A DNA stretch of 19,107 nt from Kineosporiaceae bacterium (GCA_027345905.1 DAIETC010000240.1:1-19107), one strand, 5' to 3'; shown: positions 5,284 through 14,135, numbered from the stretch's first letter. Notes: generated from the sequence alone by a model not told the origin. Program-made: numbers and translations.

Positions 5284-7715
5284 CTCGGCTCCTGACCCAT
5301 CCCGAAGATCTCCTCGTCCAACGCCTCCGCCGCCTCGGGCTCGGCCGCAGGCTCATCGATCACCGGCAGGCTCATCGTCGGCGCCACGGGCATCAGCCCC
5401 TGCGTCGGCGCGTCGCTGGCCGCATTCGCAGCGCCCGGTGCGGCCTGCTCCTGCGCCGCCCGCTCTGCTGCCGCCCGCTCTGCTGCCGCCTGCTCCTGCG
5501 CCGCCCGCTGCTCCGCGGCGGCCTGCGCGGCCGCCGCGACCTGTTGCGCCTGAGCCTGCCGAGTCGCCTGCGCCCGCCGGTTCGCCTCCTCCTGGGCCGC
5601 CTGCGCCTGGCGCTCAGCCTCCTGCTGCTCCGCTGCCCGCTCTGCAGCGATCCGGCGTTCGCTGGCCACGGGCGACTCGGGTAGCACCGTGCCCAACCGC
5701 TGGAGCACCGCCGCGTGCACACTCTGGGGGGTGGCGCTGGTGTCGACCACGAGATAGCGCGAGGGCGCCTGGCGGGCCAGCTGCAGGAAGCGCTCACGGA
5801 CCCGGGAATGGAAGTGCTCGGGTTCGGACTCCAACCGGTCGTCCGCGCCGGGACGGCGCTCACGTGCGGCAGCCGGGTCCAGGTCCAGCAGCACCGTCAG
5901 CTCCGGCACCAGGCCCGCCGTCGCCCAGCGGGAGAGCTGGCCCACCTCGGCGACCCCGAGCTCGCGGCCACTGCCCTGGTAGGCCACCGAGGAGTCGGCG
6001 TACCGGTCCGTCACCACGACGGCACCGCGCTCCAGGGCCGGCCGCACCACCGCCTCGACGTGCTGGGCGCGGTCGGCCGCAAAGAGCAGCGCCTCAGCCC
6101 GCGCAGCCAGCGGCTCGCCAGCAAGCAGCAGCTCGCGCAGCTTGGCGCCAGTCGGGGTCGCGCCCGGCTCGTGGGTCAGGACCGTCTCGTAACCCTGGGC
6201 CTGCAACCACTCGCCGAGCAGACGCACCTGGGTCGACTTGCCCGTCCCGTCGCCGCCCTCGAACGACACGAACGTCCCCCCGTGCCGTGGCTGGCGCGCC
6301 GGGGCGTCGTGCAGACCGCGAGCACGCAGCGCCGCCACCAGGTCGGCCCGCAAGGACACACCGGCTCGGTCGTCCATCTGACGGTACGACACCACGCCGA
6401 CGGCGATCGCCGACAGACCGGCGAGCAGGAAGGTCGCCATGACCCCGGTGTAGGTCAGGGCGACGTAGCGGGTGATGTGGACCGTGCCGGGCAGCGAGAA
6501 CACCTGGGACAACAGCGCGGCGACCGCCGGCCCCAGCGCCAGCACGGTGACCAGCACCACCCGGACCATGGACAGCACGAACGCGAAGGTGCGCCCGCGC
6601 ACCTCGTCACCCACCTCCAGACCCAGCAGTGTGTAACCGGTGACCCAGGCGACCCCCGCACAGGCGCCCAGGCCGACGGACAAGAACACCCCGAGCACGA
6701 TGTTGGGCACCAGGGAAAGCAGCACCAGCCACGCTCCCGCCGCCGCGATCGAGAGCCCGAACAGCCGTCGGCGCGAGAACTCGCTGAGCAACCGCGGGCC
6801 ACCCCACATGCCAACGGCCAACCCCACGAAGACCGACGCGAACAACGTCCCGTAGCCGGGCGAGCCGGCATGCAGGTCGGCGACAAAGGCCTCGGCGAGC
6901 CCGATGACGGTGCCCCCGGCCGCGAAGGCGCCGAGCATGCCGAGAACCAGGCCGCGCACGAGCGGGGTCGTGCCGACGTACCGCCAACCCTCGACGGCCG
7001 TGCGCCACACGGACTCGCGGTTGACCTTGACGCCGGAGGGGGGCGGGAAGTCCAGCCGCCAGATGACGGCGGCCGAGACCAGAAAGGTCAGTGCGTTGAC
7101 GTACAGCGCAAGGTACGTCGACTGGCCGGCCAGGGCGGGGACGTAGCCGTCCAGCACGCCGTTGAGCAGCGTCAAGCCCGAGAACACCACCGCCGCGATC
7201 GGCGCGGACCCGTAGGTGACCACCAGGCTCAGCTGGTTGGCCGCCTCGAGCCGGTTGCGCGGCACCAGGTTCGGCATGGTGGCCTCTTTGGCGGGCATCC
7301 AGAACAGGCTCACGATCTCGATCAGGATCGTGGCGACGAACAACCACCACAGCGTTCCGACCAAAGGAATCGTGCAGAACAACCCGAACCGGACGACGTC
7401 GCCGTACACCAGTGTCCAGCGCCGGTTGAGCCGGTCGGCGACGACACCGGCCAGGGGGCCGAACACGACTGCGGGGGCCAGCCGCAGGATGAACACCCCG
7501 GACACGGCGAGCAGCTTGGCGGAGGTGCCACTGGCCAGCGAACCCGCCAGGGATGTCGTCGCCAGCAGCCCGAGCCAGTCGCCGAAGCTGGACAGTCCGA
7601 GCGCCAGCCACAACCGGCGAAACGGCGTGATCGCCAGGACCGCGCGTACGTCGTGGTCAGCTGCCGACTCCTGCTCGCCGGCACTGGCCTGCGCGGTGGT
7701 GCTCGTCTCGGCCAC
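5280..7715 (-). CDS. tmk: MFS transporter - thymidylate kinase fusion with long Ala/Gln/Glu-rich tail
   Basis: The 811-residue protein has three parts. Residues about 28-445 form a major-facilitator-type membrane domain of roughly 10-12 helices (GDWLGLLATT, FGPLAGVVADRLNRRW near 85-100, where MFS loop 2-3 'GxxaDRxgRr' lies). Residues about 479-680 are dTMP kinase: P-loop FEGGDGTGKST (485-495), HEPGATPTG (515-523), TDRYADSSVAYQG (569-581) with the D-R-Y motif, and an Arg-rich lid (RERRPGADDR, 618-627). It phosphorylates dTMP to dTDP. Residues about 690-760 are a low-complexity AERAAEQQEAERQAQ coiled-coil-like stretch, then an acidic end (ALDEEIFGMGQEPR). GTG 7715 was chosen as start; it lies 35 bases after the topA stop. 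The fusion is known in some actinobacteria; the role of the membrane part is unknown. If no separate tmk exists, the kinase must be essential. Confidence 0.93.
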   Translation of the reverse strand: MAETSTTAQASAGEQESAADHDVRAVLAITPFRRLWLALGLSSFGDWLGLLATTSLAGSLASGTSAKLLAVSGVFILRLAPAVVFGPLAGVVADRLNRRWTLVYGDVVRFGLFCTIPLVGTLWWLFVATILIEIVSLFWMPAKEATMPNLVPRNRLEAANQLSLVVTYGSAPIAAVVFSGLTLLNGVLDGYVPALAGQSTYLALYVNALTFLVSAAVIWRLDFPPPSGVKVNRESVWRTAVEGWRYVGTTPLVRGLVLGMLGAFAAGGTVIGLAEAFVADLHAGSPGYGTLFASVFVGLAVGMWGGPRLLSEFSRRRLFGLSIAAAGAWLVLLSLVPNIVLGVFLSVGLGACAGVAWVTGYTLLGLEVGDEVRGRTFAFVLSMVRVVLVTVLALGPAVAALLSQVFSLPGTVHITRYVALTYTGVMATFLLAGLSAIAVGVVSYRQMDDRAGVSLRADLVAALRARGLHDAPARQPRHGGTFVSFEGGDGTGKSTQVRLLGEWLQAQGYETVLTHEPGATPTGAKLRELLLAGEPLAARAEALLFAADRAQHVEAVVRPALERGAVVVTDRYADSSVAYQGSGRELGVAEVGQLSRWATAGLVPELTVLLDLDPAAARERRPGADDRLESEPEHFHSRVRERFLQLARQAPSRYLVVDTSATPQSVHAAVLQRLGTVLPESPVASERRIAAERAAEQQEAERQAQAAQEEANRRAQATRQAQAQQVAAAAQAAAEQRAAQEQAAAERAAAERAAQEQAAPGAANAASDAPTQGLMPVAPTMSLPVIDEPAAEPEAAEALDEEIFGMGQEPR

Positions 7716-7727
7716 ACCAGCAGCCTA

Positions 7728-7755
7728 CGTGAGCGCCCCGACAGGGGCGCTCACG
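7728..7755 (-). terminator. Perfect 12-bp hairpin over the topA stop codon
   Basis: CGTGAGCGCCCC - GACA - GGGGCGCTCACG is a perfect inverted repeat. It contains the topA TGA (7751-7753) in one arm and ends 12 bases before the tmk GTG. There is no T run, as in many actinobacterial terminators. It could terminate or attenuate transcription between topA and tmk, or shield the 3' end of topA mRNA. Confidence 0.6.
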
Positions 7756-10564
7756 AGCGGGCGAGCACCCGCTTGGCGGTGGCCTTCTTGGCGGTGGCCT
7801 TCTTGGCAGTGGCCTTCTTGGCAGTGGCCTTCTTGGCAGTGCGCTTCTTCACCGGGCCTCGCGCCCGCTTGTCAGCCAGCAGCTCCGCCGCCCGTTCCAG
7901 GGTGATCGAGGCGACCTCGTCGTCCTTGCGCAAGGTGGCGTTCACTTCACCATCCGTGACGTAGGCACCGAACCGGCCCTCCTTGACGACGACCGGCGCC
8001 CCTGAGACCGGATCCTCGCCCAGCTCGCGCAGCGGGGGGGCACTGGCCCGCCCGCGGCCCCGCTTGGGCTCGGCGTAGATCGCCAGCGCCTCCTGCAAGG
8101 TGATGTCGAACAGCAGCTGCTCGTTGGCCAGGGTCCGCGAGTCGCTGCCCTTCTTCAGGTACGGCCCGTAGCGGCCGTTCTGGGCCGTGATCTCCTCCCC
8201 TGTCGCCGGGTCGACGCCGACGACCCGGGGCAGCGACAGCAGGAGCAGAGCCTCGTCCAGGGTGAGCGTCTGCAGGGTCATGTCCTTGAACAAGCTCGCG
8301 GTGCGCGGCTTGGGGGCAGCTGCCTGCTTCGCGGTTCTGCTCTTCGCCTTGCCCGGCTTGTCGGGCGGCGAACCGGAGGGCAGGGGGGCGGGTGTGCTGG
8401 CCTGCGGCCCCTCGTCACCAGGTGGCTCCTCGATCAGCTCGGTGACGTAAGGGCCGTAGCGACCGGCCTTGACGACCAACGTGCGCCCGGTGGCCGGGTC
8501 GGTGCCCAGCTCGCGCCCGTCGTCCCCGGCCATGGCGAGCAGCTCGCGGGCCTTGTCGACCGTCAGCTCGTCGGGGGCCAGGTCGTCGGGCACCGTGGCG
8601 CGTTGCGGCGCCCCCTCGGCGCCGGTCACCTCGACGTAGGGGCCATAGCGCCCGACCCGAAGGACCACACCGTCACCCAGGGGGACCGTGCTGATGTCGC
8701 GGGCGTCGATGTCGTCCAGGCCGTCGGCCAGCCCCTTCAGACCGGGCAGGTCGTTGCCATCGCCGAAGTAGAAGCGCTGCAACCACTGCAAACGATCCTG
8801 CTCGCCGCCTGCGATCTTGTCCAGGTCGCCTTCCATGGCCGCGGTGAAGTCGTAGTCCACCAGCCGCGGGAAGTGCTCCTCCAGCAGCCTGGTCACGGCA
8901 AAGGCCAGCCAGGACGGGACCAAGGCGTTGCCGCGCATGGCGACGTAGCCGCGGTCGACGATCGTCGAGATGGTCGAGGCGTACGTCGAGGGCCGGCCGA
9001 TACCGCGCTCCTCCAGCGCCTTGACCAGGCTGGCCTCGGTGAACCGCGGAGGCGGGCTGGTCTCGTGCCCCGCGACGTCGAGCTCGCGCACGTCGACCCG
9101 ATCACCGGGGCTCATGGCGGGCAGGCGCCGCTCAGCCTCCCGGTCGGCGTCCGAGGACACGCGGTCCTCGTCCCTTCCTTCTTCGTAGGCAGCGAGGAAG
9201 CCGCGGAACGTGATGACCGTCCCGCTCGCCGAGAACTCCGCCGTCCGTCCGTCGGAGGTGAGCGCGCTCAACCGCACGGACGCGGTCGACCCACGCGCGT
9301 CGGCCATCTGGCTGGCCACCGTGCGCTTCCAGATCAGCTCGTACAGACGGAACTCGTCACCACGCAGCTGGCCCGAAACCTGTGCGGGAGTACGGAACCG
9401 GTCACCCGCTGGGCGCACCGCCTCGTGCGCCTCCTGGGCGTTCTTGGACTTGCTCGCATAGATGCGCGGCCGGTCCGGGACGTACTCGGGCCCATAGAGC
9501 TCGGCGGCCTGCGAGCGCGCGGCGGACAGCGCCTCGCTCGACAGAGTCGTCGAGTCGGTGCGCATGTAGGTGATGAAACCGTTCTCGTACAACGTCTGCG
9601 CCACCCGCATGGCGTGCCGGGACGAGAACCGCAGCTTGCGGCTGGCCTCCTGCTGCAACGTCGAGGTCGTGAACGGCGCTGCGGGACGGCGGGTGTACGG
9701 CTTCTCCTCGACCGAGCCGACCGCGAACTCGACGCCCTGCAGCGCGCTCGCCAGCTCGAGCGCCGAAGCCTGGTCCAGGTGCAGCGCCTGGGCGCCGGCG
9801 GACGACGAGCGCAGCTCGCCGCGGTCGTCGAAGTCCTTGCCACTGGCCACACGCACACCGTCGACCGCGCTCAGCCGGGCACCGAACGCGGCAGCCTCGG
9901 ACTCCTGCGGCGCGAAGCTGGCTGTCAGGTCCCAGTAGGCGGCCGACCGAAAGGCCATCCGCTCCCGCTCGCGCTCGACGACCAGGCGGGTGGCCACCGA
10001 CTGCACGCGCCCGGCGGACAGACCCTGGCGGACCTTGCGCCACAGCACGGGTGACAGCTCGTAGCCGTACAGGCGGTCCAAGATGCGGCGCGTCTCCTGC
10101 GCGTCGACCAGCCGGTCGTCCAGGTCGCGGGTGGAGGTCAGCGCCCGCTGCAACGCCTCTCGGGTGATCTCGTGAAAGACCATCCGATGCACTGGAACCT
10201 TGGGCTGCAGCGTCTGCAACAGGTGCCAGGCGATTGCCTCGCCTTCGCGGTCCTCGTCTGTGGCCAGGTACAGCTCGTCGGCGTCCTTGAGCAGCCGCTT
10301 GAGCTCGGCCACCTTCTTGCGCTTGTCGACGTCGACGACGTAGTAGGGCTCGAACCCGCCGTCGACGTCGACCGCGAACTTGGCGAACGGGCCCTTCTTC
10401 ATCTCAGCCGGCAGCTCGCTGGGCTGGGCCAGATCGCGGATGTGACCGACGCTTGCCTCGACGTCGTAGCCCGCGCCCAGGTACCCGGCGATGGTCTTCG
10501 CCTTGGCCGGCGACTCCACGATCACGAGTCGCCGCCGGGCGGAGTCGGTCTTCGAGCCGGCCAC
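7751..10564 (-). CDS. topA: DNA topoisomerase I (type IA)
   Basis: The protein has 937 residues and relaxes negatively supercoiled DNA through a 5'-phosphotyrosine. The TOPRIM domain shows LVIVESPAKAKTI (about 13-25) and the metal-binding TDEDREGE (102-109). QGLSAGRVQSVATRLVVERE (180-199) follows. The nucleophile is Tyr333 in ENGFITYMRTDS. Then come EAHEAVRP, GIGRPSTYAS and four C-terminal repeats of the GRYGPYV kind (GRYGPYV, GRYGPYV, GRYGPYL, GRFGAYV) instead of zinc fingers, and a Lys/Ala-rich tail with KKATA repeats, all typical of actinobacterial TopA. The frame is open for 54 more codons upstream, but GTG 10564 has a strong AGGGGAAGG Shine-Dalgarno and the product then starts just before the TOPRIM strand, as in relatives. 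Confidence 0.96.
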   Translation of the reverse strand: MAGSKTDSARRRLVIVESPAKAKTIAGYLGAGYDVEASVGHIRDLAQPSELPAEMKKGPFAKFAVDVDGGFEPYYVVDVDKRKKVAELKRLLKDADELYLATDEDREGEAIAWHLLQTLQPKVPVHRMVFHEITREALQRALTSTRDLDDRLVDAQETRRILDRLYGYELSPVLWRKVRQGLSAGRVQSVATRLVVERERERMAFRSAAYWDLTASFAPQESEAAAFGARLSAVDGVRVASGKDFDDRGELRSSSAGAQALHLDQASALELASALQGVEFAVGSVEEKPYTRRPAAPFTTSTLQQEASRKLRFSSRHAMRVAQTLYENGFITYMRTDSTTLSSEALSAARSQAAELYGPEYVPDRPRIYASKSKNAQEAHEAVRPAGDRFRTPAQVSGQLRGDEFRLYELIWKRTVASQMADARGSTASVRLSALTSDGRTAEFSASGTVITFRGFLAAYEEGRDEDRVSSDADREAERRLPAMSPGDRVDVRELDVAGHETSPPPRFTEASLVKALEERGIGRPSTYASTISTIVDRGYVAMRGNALVPSWLAFAVTRLLEEHFPRLVDYDFTAAMEGDLDKIAGGEQDRLQWLQRFYFGDGNDLPGLKGLADGLDDIDARDISTVPLGDGVVLRVGRYGPYVEVTGAEGAPQRATVPDDLAPDELTVDKARELLAMAGDDGRELGTDPATGRTLVVKAGRYGPYVTELIEEPPGDEGPQASTPAPLPSGSPPDKPGKAKSRTAKQAAAPKPRTASLFKDMTLQTLTLDEALLLLSLPRVVGVDPATGEEITAQNGRYGPYLKKGSDSRTLANEQLLFDITLQEALAIYAEPKRGRGRASAPPLRELGEDPVSGAPVVVKEGRFGAYVTDGEVNATLRKDDEVASITLERAAELLADKRARGPVKKRTAKKATAKKATAKKATAKKATAKRVLARS
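7773..7847 (-). repeat. Five tandem 15-bp repeats encoding the KKATA tail of TopA
   Basis: Units start at 7773, 7788, 7803, 7818 and 7833. They are near-identical (TTGGCRGTGGCCTTC on the plus strand; the last unit differs at a few bases). They encode the basic KKATA repeats that help actinobacterial TopA hold DNA. Such an array can change copy number by slippage in whole-residue steps. Confidence 0.85.
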
Positions 10565-10752
10565 AAGCCTGCCTTCCCCTGCTGGTCGATGCACTGGTGC
10601 GCTATCCGACACGACGGTAACGCCTCGCCCGGTGCCCACAGCACCGTGGGCCCGCACGGTGGCCTGGTCAGGGCCGCGCCAAGGGCGGCTAGCGCGGGGC
10701 CAGTCGACGCGGGCGGTCCGCACCAACCAGCGGCTCGCTCACCAACGCCTCC

Positions 10753-10844
10753 CGTGCACTATTCGACGCGAACCTCCGGCAGAATGTCTGGTTTACTCCA
10801 GTATGTCGGGCGCACGAAGGCGGTTTCGTGTCGAATAGTGCACG
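10753..10844. promoter_or_regulatory. 92-bp dyad-symmetric element between topA and the SDR gene
   Basis: Two 20-base arms, 10753-10772 and 10825-10844, are inverted copies with a single mismatch. The shared sequence read inward is GTGCACTATTCGAC(G/A)CGAA. Each arm holds a smaller palindrome, TTCG-N3-CGAA, and the palindrome GTGCAC. The 52 bases between the arms are mostly asymmetric, except TACT-CC-AGTA at 10794-10803, which has exactly the same centre (10798.5). The right arm ends 25 bases before the SDR ATG. It could be a looped operator for the SDR promoter or a small mobile hairpin; I saw no target-site duplication. The rest of the 305-base gap (10565-10752) holds a small hairpin CGGTGC-CCACA-GCACCG at 10630-10646 in the presumed topA leader and no clear promoter. 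Confidence 0.6.
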
Positions 10845-10869
10845 CCGGTCCCCAACCCGAAGGAGCAGA

Positions 10870-11697
10870 ATGAAGACCTGGTTCATCACCGGTTCGTCGC
10901 GTGGTTTCGGTCGGGAGTGGGCAGTTGCCGCACTCGAGCGCGGAGACCAGGTCGCCGCGACCGCCCGTGACACCGGATCCCTGCAGGACCTGCAGCGCAC
11001 GTACGGCGACGCCGTGCTGCCGCTGCGCCTGGACGTCACCGACCGGCAGGCCGCCTTCGAGACGGTCAAGGCGGCCCACGAGCGGTTCGGACGGTTGGAC
11101 GTCGTCGTGAACAACGCCGGCTACGGGCAGTTCGGCATGGTCGAGGAGCTGAGCGAACGGCAGGCTCGGGACCAGATGGAGACCAACCTGTTCGGTGCGC
11201 TGTGGGTCACCCAGGCAGCACTGCCCTACCTGCGCGAGCAGGGCAACGGGCACATCGTGCAGGTCTCCTCGATCGGGGGCATCAGCGCCTTTGCGAACAT
11301 CGGGATGTACCACGCCTCCAAGTGGGCGCTGGAGGGTCTGAGCCAGGCTCTGGCCGACGAGGTCGCGGGGTTCGGCATCCACGTCACCCTGGTCGAGCCG
11401 GCCGGGTACTCGACCGACTGGAGCGGTCCGTCCGCCGGGCACGCGACCACGCTCGCGGCGTACGACGGTGTGCGTGAGGAGGCGGCCCGGCTGCGGGCCG
11501 GCCGGCAACGCTCGCAGGGCGACCCGGCAGCAACGCGCGAGGCGATCCTGCGCGTCGTGGACGCCGATGAGCCCCCGCTACGGGTCTTCTTCGGGGATGG
11601 GCCGCTGGCCATCGCCAAGGCGGACTACGAGCGGCGGCTGGCCACCTGGCAGGCGTGGGAACCCGTGTCGGTGGCCGCGCACGGCTCGTCCACCTAG
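10870..11697 (+). CDS. Short-chain dehydrogenase/reductase (SDR), NAD(P)-dependent
   Basis: The 275-residue protein is a classical SDR. The cofactor motif TGSSRGFG is at 7-14, LDVTD (54-58) is the adenine-contacting loop, NNAGYG is at 81-86, the catalytic residues are Ser133/134 (QVSSIGG), Tyr147 and Lys151 in YHASKWALEG, with Asn106 in METNLFG. Arg at 11 in the glycine motif and Arg33 after the second strand (ATARDTG) would fit NADP(H) preference (inference). The C-terminal part is Arg-rich (RAGRQRSQGDPA) and ends in a loose tail. ATG 10870 is preceded by GAAGGAG; the frame extends 14 codons upstream but would cut into the symmetric element and lacks a ribosome site. It lies alone on the plus strand among minus-strand housekeeping genes, which suggests a later insertion here. 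The substrate is unknown. Confidence 0.9.
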   Translation: MKTWFITGSSRGFGREWAVAALERGDQVAATARDTGSLQDLQRTYGDAVLPLRLDVTDRQAAFETVKAAHERFGRLDVVVNNAGYGQFGMVEELSERQARDQMETNLFGALWVTQAALPYLREQGNGHIVQVSSIGGISAFANIGMYHASKWALEGLSQALADEVAGFGIHVTLVEPAGYSTDWSGPSAGHATTLAAYDGVREEAARLRAGRQRSQGDPAATREAILRVVDADEPPLRVFFGDGPLAIAKADYERRLATWQAWEPVSVAAHGSST

Positions 11698-11701
11698 CGG
11701 A

Positions 11702-14074
11702 CTACGGACGCGGGGTGGGCGTGGCGGTGTCCAGCTCGACCGGTTCGTCATCGGGGTCGCTCAGCAGCTCGGGGTCGACCGGATCGTCGTCACCGTATGA
11801 GATCGCGCGGCGCTTGGAGACGGCGACGGCTGCCACGATGATCAGCACCGCGACGGCGGCGATGGCATACCGGATCGGCGCGCTGGCGCCGGCACCCAAC
11901 GTCAGCTGCACGATGGCGGGTGCGATCAGGACCGCAACCAGGTTCATCACCTTGATCAGCGGGTTGATGGCTGGCCCGGCGGTGTCCTTGAACGGGTCGC
12001 CGACGGTGTCGCCGACCACCGCCGCCGCGTGGGCCGGCGACCCCTTGCCGCCGTGGGTGCCATCCTCGACGATCTTCTTGGCGTTGTCCCACGCGCCGCC
12101 GGAGTTGGCCAAGAACACGGCCATCAGGACGCCGGTGCCGATCGCACCCGCAAGGTAGCCGGCGAGCGGGCCGATACCCAGCCCGAAGCCGACCGCCACG
12201 GGAGCCAACGCCGCCATCAAGCCGGGAGTGGCGAGCTCACGAAGCGAGTCCTTGGTGCAGATGTCGACGACCCGGCCGTACTCGGGTTTCTCGGTGTAGT
12301 CCATGATCCCCGGGTGCTCGCGGAACTGGCGGCGCACCTCGAACACGATGGCGCCGGCTGCCCGGGTGACCGCGTTGATCGCCAGGCCGGAGAACATGAA
12401 CACGACGGCCGCACCCAGGATCAGGCCGAACAGCGTGGAAGGCGTGACGATCTGGTAGTCGAACATCGAGCGCACCAGCTGGGTCGGCTGCTCGGTGAGC
12501 TGCAGCTTGCGGGCGGCCTCGCTGACGGCGTCCTGGTAGGAACCGAACAGCGCGGTGGCCGCGAGGACGGCGGTGGCGATGGCGATGCCCTTGGTGACCG
12601 CCTTGGTGGTGTTGCCGACCGCGTCCAGCTCGGTGAGGATCTGGGCGCCCTCACCGTCGACGTCCCCACTCATCTCGGCGATGCCCTGCGCGTTGTCGCT
12701 GACCGGGCCGAACGTGTCCATGGCCACGATCACGCCCACGGTCGTCAGCAGGCCACAACCGGCCAGGGCGATGAGGAACAGCGACAAGATCACCGTGCCA
12801 CCACCGAGCAGGAACGCCACGTAGAGCGCGCCGCCGATGATGACCGCCGTGTACACGGCCGACTCGAGGCCGAGCCCGATCCCGGACAGCACGACGGTCG
12901 CCGCACCCGTCAACGAGGTGCGGGCGACATCGCGGGTGGGGGCCTTGTTGGTGCCGGTGAAGTGGCCGGTCAACCACAGGATGACGCCGGCCAGCACGAT
13001 GCCCAGGGCGACCGCGACCGTGGCGATGACCCGCGGGTCGCCGTTCAGTGAGGTCACGGTGGGGCTGGCATTGGTGAAGTCGGCGAAGCTGCTCGGCAGG
13101 TAGAGGAACGCGGCGATCGCGCAGCCGAGGGCCGAGACGGCCGCCGAGACGTAGAAACCTCGGTTGATCGCGACCAGGCCGCTCTCGCCGGGGCGTGGAC
13201 GCACGACGAACACACCGAGCACGGCCGTCAGGGCACCGATCGCGGGCACGATCAGCGGGAACACCAGCCCGGCGTCCCCGAAAGCCGCCTTGCCCAGGAT
13301 CAGGGCCGCTACCAGCGTCACGGCGTAGGACTCGAACAGGTCCGCGGCCATGCCGGCGCAGTCGCCCACGTTGTCGCCCACGTTGTCGGCGATGGTGGCG
13401 GCGTTGCGCGGGTCGTCCTCGGGGATGTTCTTCTCGACCTTGCCGACCAGGTCGGCGCCGACGTCCGCCGCCTTGGTGAAGATGCCGCCGCCGACCCGCA
13501 TGAACATGGCGAGCAGGGCGGCCCCGAAGCCGAAGCCCTCGAGCACCTTGGCCGCGTCTCCCCGGTACAGCAGCACCACGCCGGCGGCGCCGAGCAGACC
13601 CAGGCCCACGGTGGCCATGCCGACGACACCTCCGGTGCGAAACGCGATGCGCATCCCGTCGTCGCGGCTGCCGGCGCGTGCCGCCTGCGCGACCCGGACG
13701 TTGGCGCGCACCGCCAGCGACATCCCGAGGTAGCCGATCGCCGCGGAGAACAACGCCCCAACGACGAAGAACACGGAGCGGCCGATGCGCACGCCGCTGG
13801 TGTCGGCGGGCAGGGCGAAGAGCAGGAAGAACACGATGACCACGAAGACCGACAAGGTCTTGAACTGCCGGGCCAAGTAGGCACTGGCTCCCTCTTGCAC
13901 CGCCCGGCCGATCTCTTGCATGGAGTCGGTGCCCTCCGGCGCGGCCAGCACCTGGCGCCGGAAGGTGACCGCCATCGCCAGGGATAGGACGGCGATAACC
14001 GCCACCACCATGACGTAGGTCAGGTTCGTGCCCGACACCGTGACGTTCCCGACGGCCTGCGTGAGCCCCTGCAT
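11702..14074 (-). CDS. hppA: Membrane-bound proton-translocating pyrophosphatase, K+-independent type
   Basis: The 790-residue integral membrane protein of about 16 helices couples hydrolysis of cytoplasmic pyrophosphate to proton export. The substrate site shows KAADVGADLVGKVEKN (201-216) with IPEDDPRN after it, then DNVGDNVGDCAGMAADLFES (230-249). Further down are MDTFGPVSDNAQGIAEM (452-468), GNTTKAVTKG (487-496) and, near the C-terminus, GDTVGDPFKDTAGPAINPLI. Lys491 in GNTTKAVTKG, where K+-dependent enzymes have Ala, marks the K+-independent class, which pumps protons. After the last helix there is a basic SKRRAISYG and an acidic tail (PDDEPVELDTATPTPRP). ATG 14074 has GAGGAGGA upstream. 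It converges with the SDR gene with only 4 bases between stop codons. In Streptomyces the same gene lies next to bldG. Confidence 0.96.
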   Translation of the reverse strand: MQGLTQAVGNVTVSGTNLTYVMVVAVIAVLSLAMAVTFRRQVLAAPEGTDSMQEIGRAVQEGASAYLARQFKTLSVFVVIVFFLLFALPADTSGVRIGRSVFFVVGALFSAAIGYLGMSLAVRANVRVAQAARAGSRDDGMRIAFRTGGVVGMATVGLGLLGAAGVVLLYRGDAAKVLEGFGFGAALLAMFMRVGGGIFTKAADVGADLVGKVEKNIPEDDPRNAATIADNVGDNVGDCAGMAADLFESYAVTLVAALILGKAAFGDAGLVFPLIVPAIGALTAVLGVFVVRPRPGESGLVAINRGFYVSAAVSALGCAIAAFLYLPSSFADFTNASPTVTSLNGDPRVIATVAVALGIVLAGVILWLTGHFTGTNKAPTRDVARTSLTGAATVVLSGIGLGLESAVYTAVIIGGALYVAFLLGGGTVILSLFLIALAGCGLLTTVGVIVAMDTFGPVSDNAQGIAEMSGDVDGEGAQILTELDAVGNTTKAVTKGIAIATAVLAATALFGSYQDAVSEAARKLQLTEQPTQLVRSMFDYQIVTPSTLFGLILGAAVVFMFSGLAINAVTRAAGAIVFEVRRQFREHPGIMDYTEKPEYGRVVDICTKDSLRELATPGLMAALAPVAVGFGLGIGPLAGYLAGAIGTGVLMAVFLANSGGAWDNAKKIVEDGTHGGKGSPAHAAAVVGDTVGDPFKDTAGPAINPLIKVMNLVAVLIAPAIVQLTLGAGASAPIRYAIAAVAVLIIVAAVAVSKRRAISYGDDDPVDPELLSDPDDEPVELDTATPTPRP

Positions 14075-14135
14075 TCGTCCTCCTCGACGGGCGTGCGTCG
14101 CCCGGACGTTCTGACCAGGGGCACGCTCGGCAGGG

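Noticed and set aside
7773..7847. Regularly spaced repeats that could suggest a CRISPR array
   Set aside because: The units are contiguous 15-base coding repeats without spacers and encode the known Lys-rich TopA tail.
5715..7964. 749-codon open frame on the plus strand opposite tmk
   Set aside because: It is a GC-bias shadow of tmk: low-complexity His/Gln/Arg/Gly protein with no domain, while the minus strand encodes clear MFS and kinase motifs.
8603..10054. 483-codon open frame on the plus strand opposite topA
   Set aside because: The topA motifs run uninterrupted on the other strand; the plus-strand product is compositionally biased with no recognisable motif.
10565..10726. Upstream extension of topA by 54 codons
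   Set aside because: The extension lacks similarity to known TopA starts, and the GTG at 10564 has a strong ribosome-binding site directly before the TOPRIM domain.
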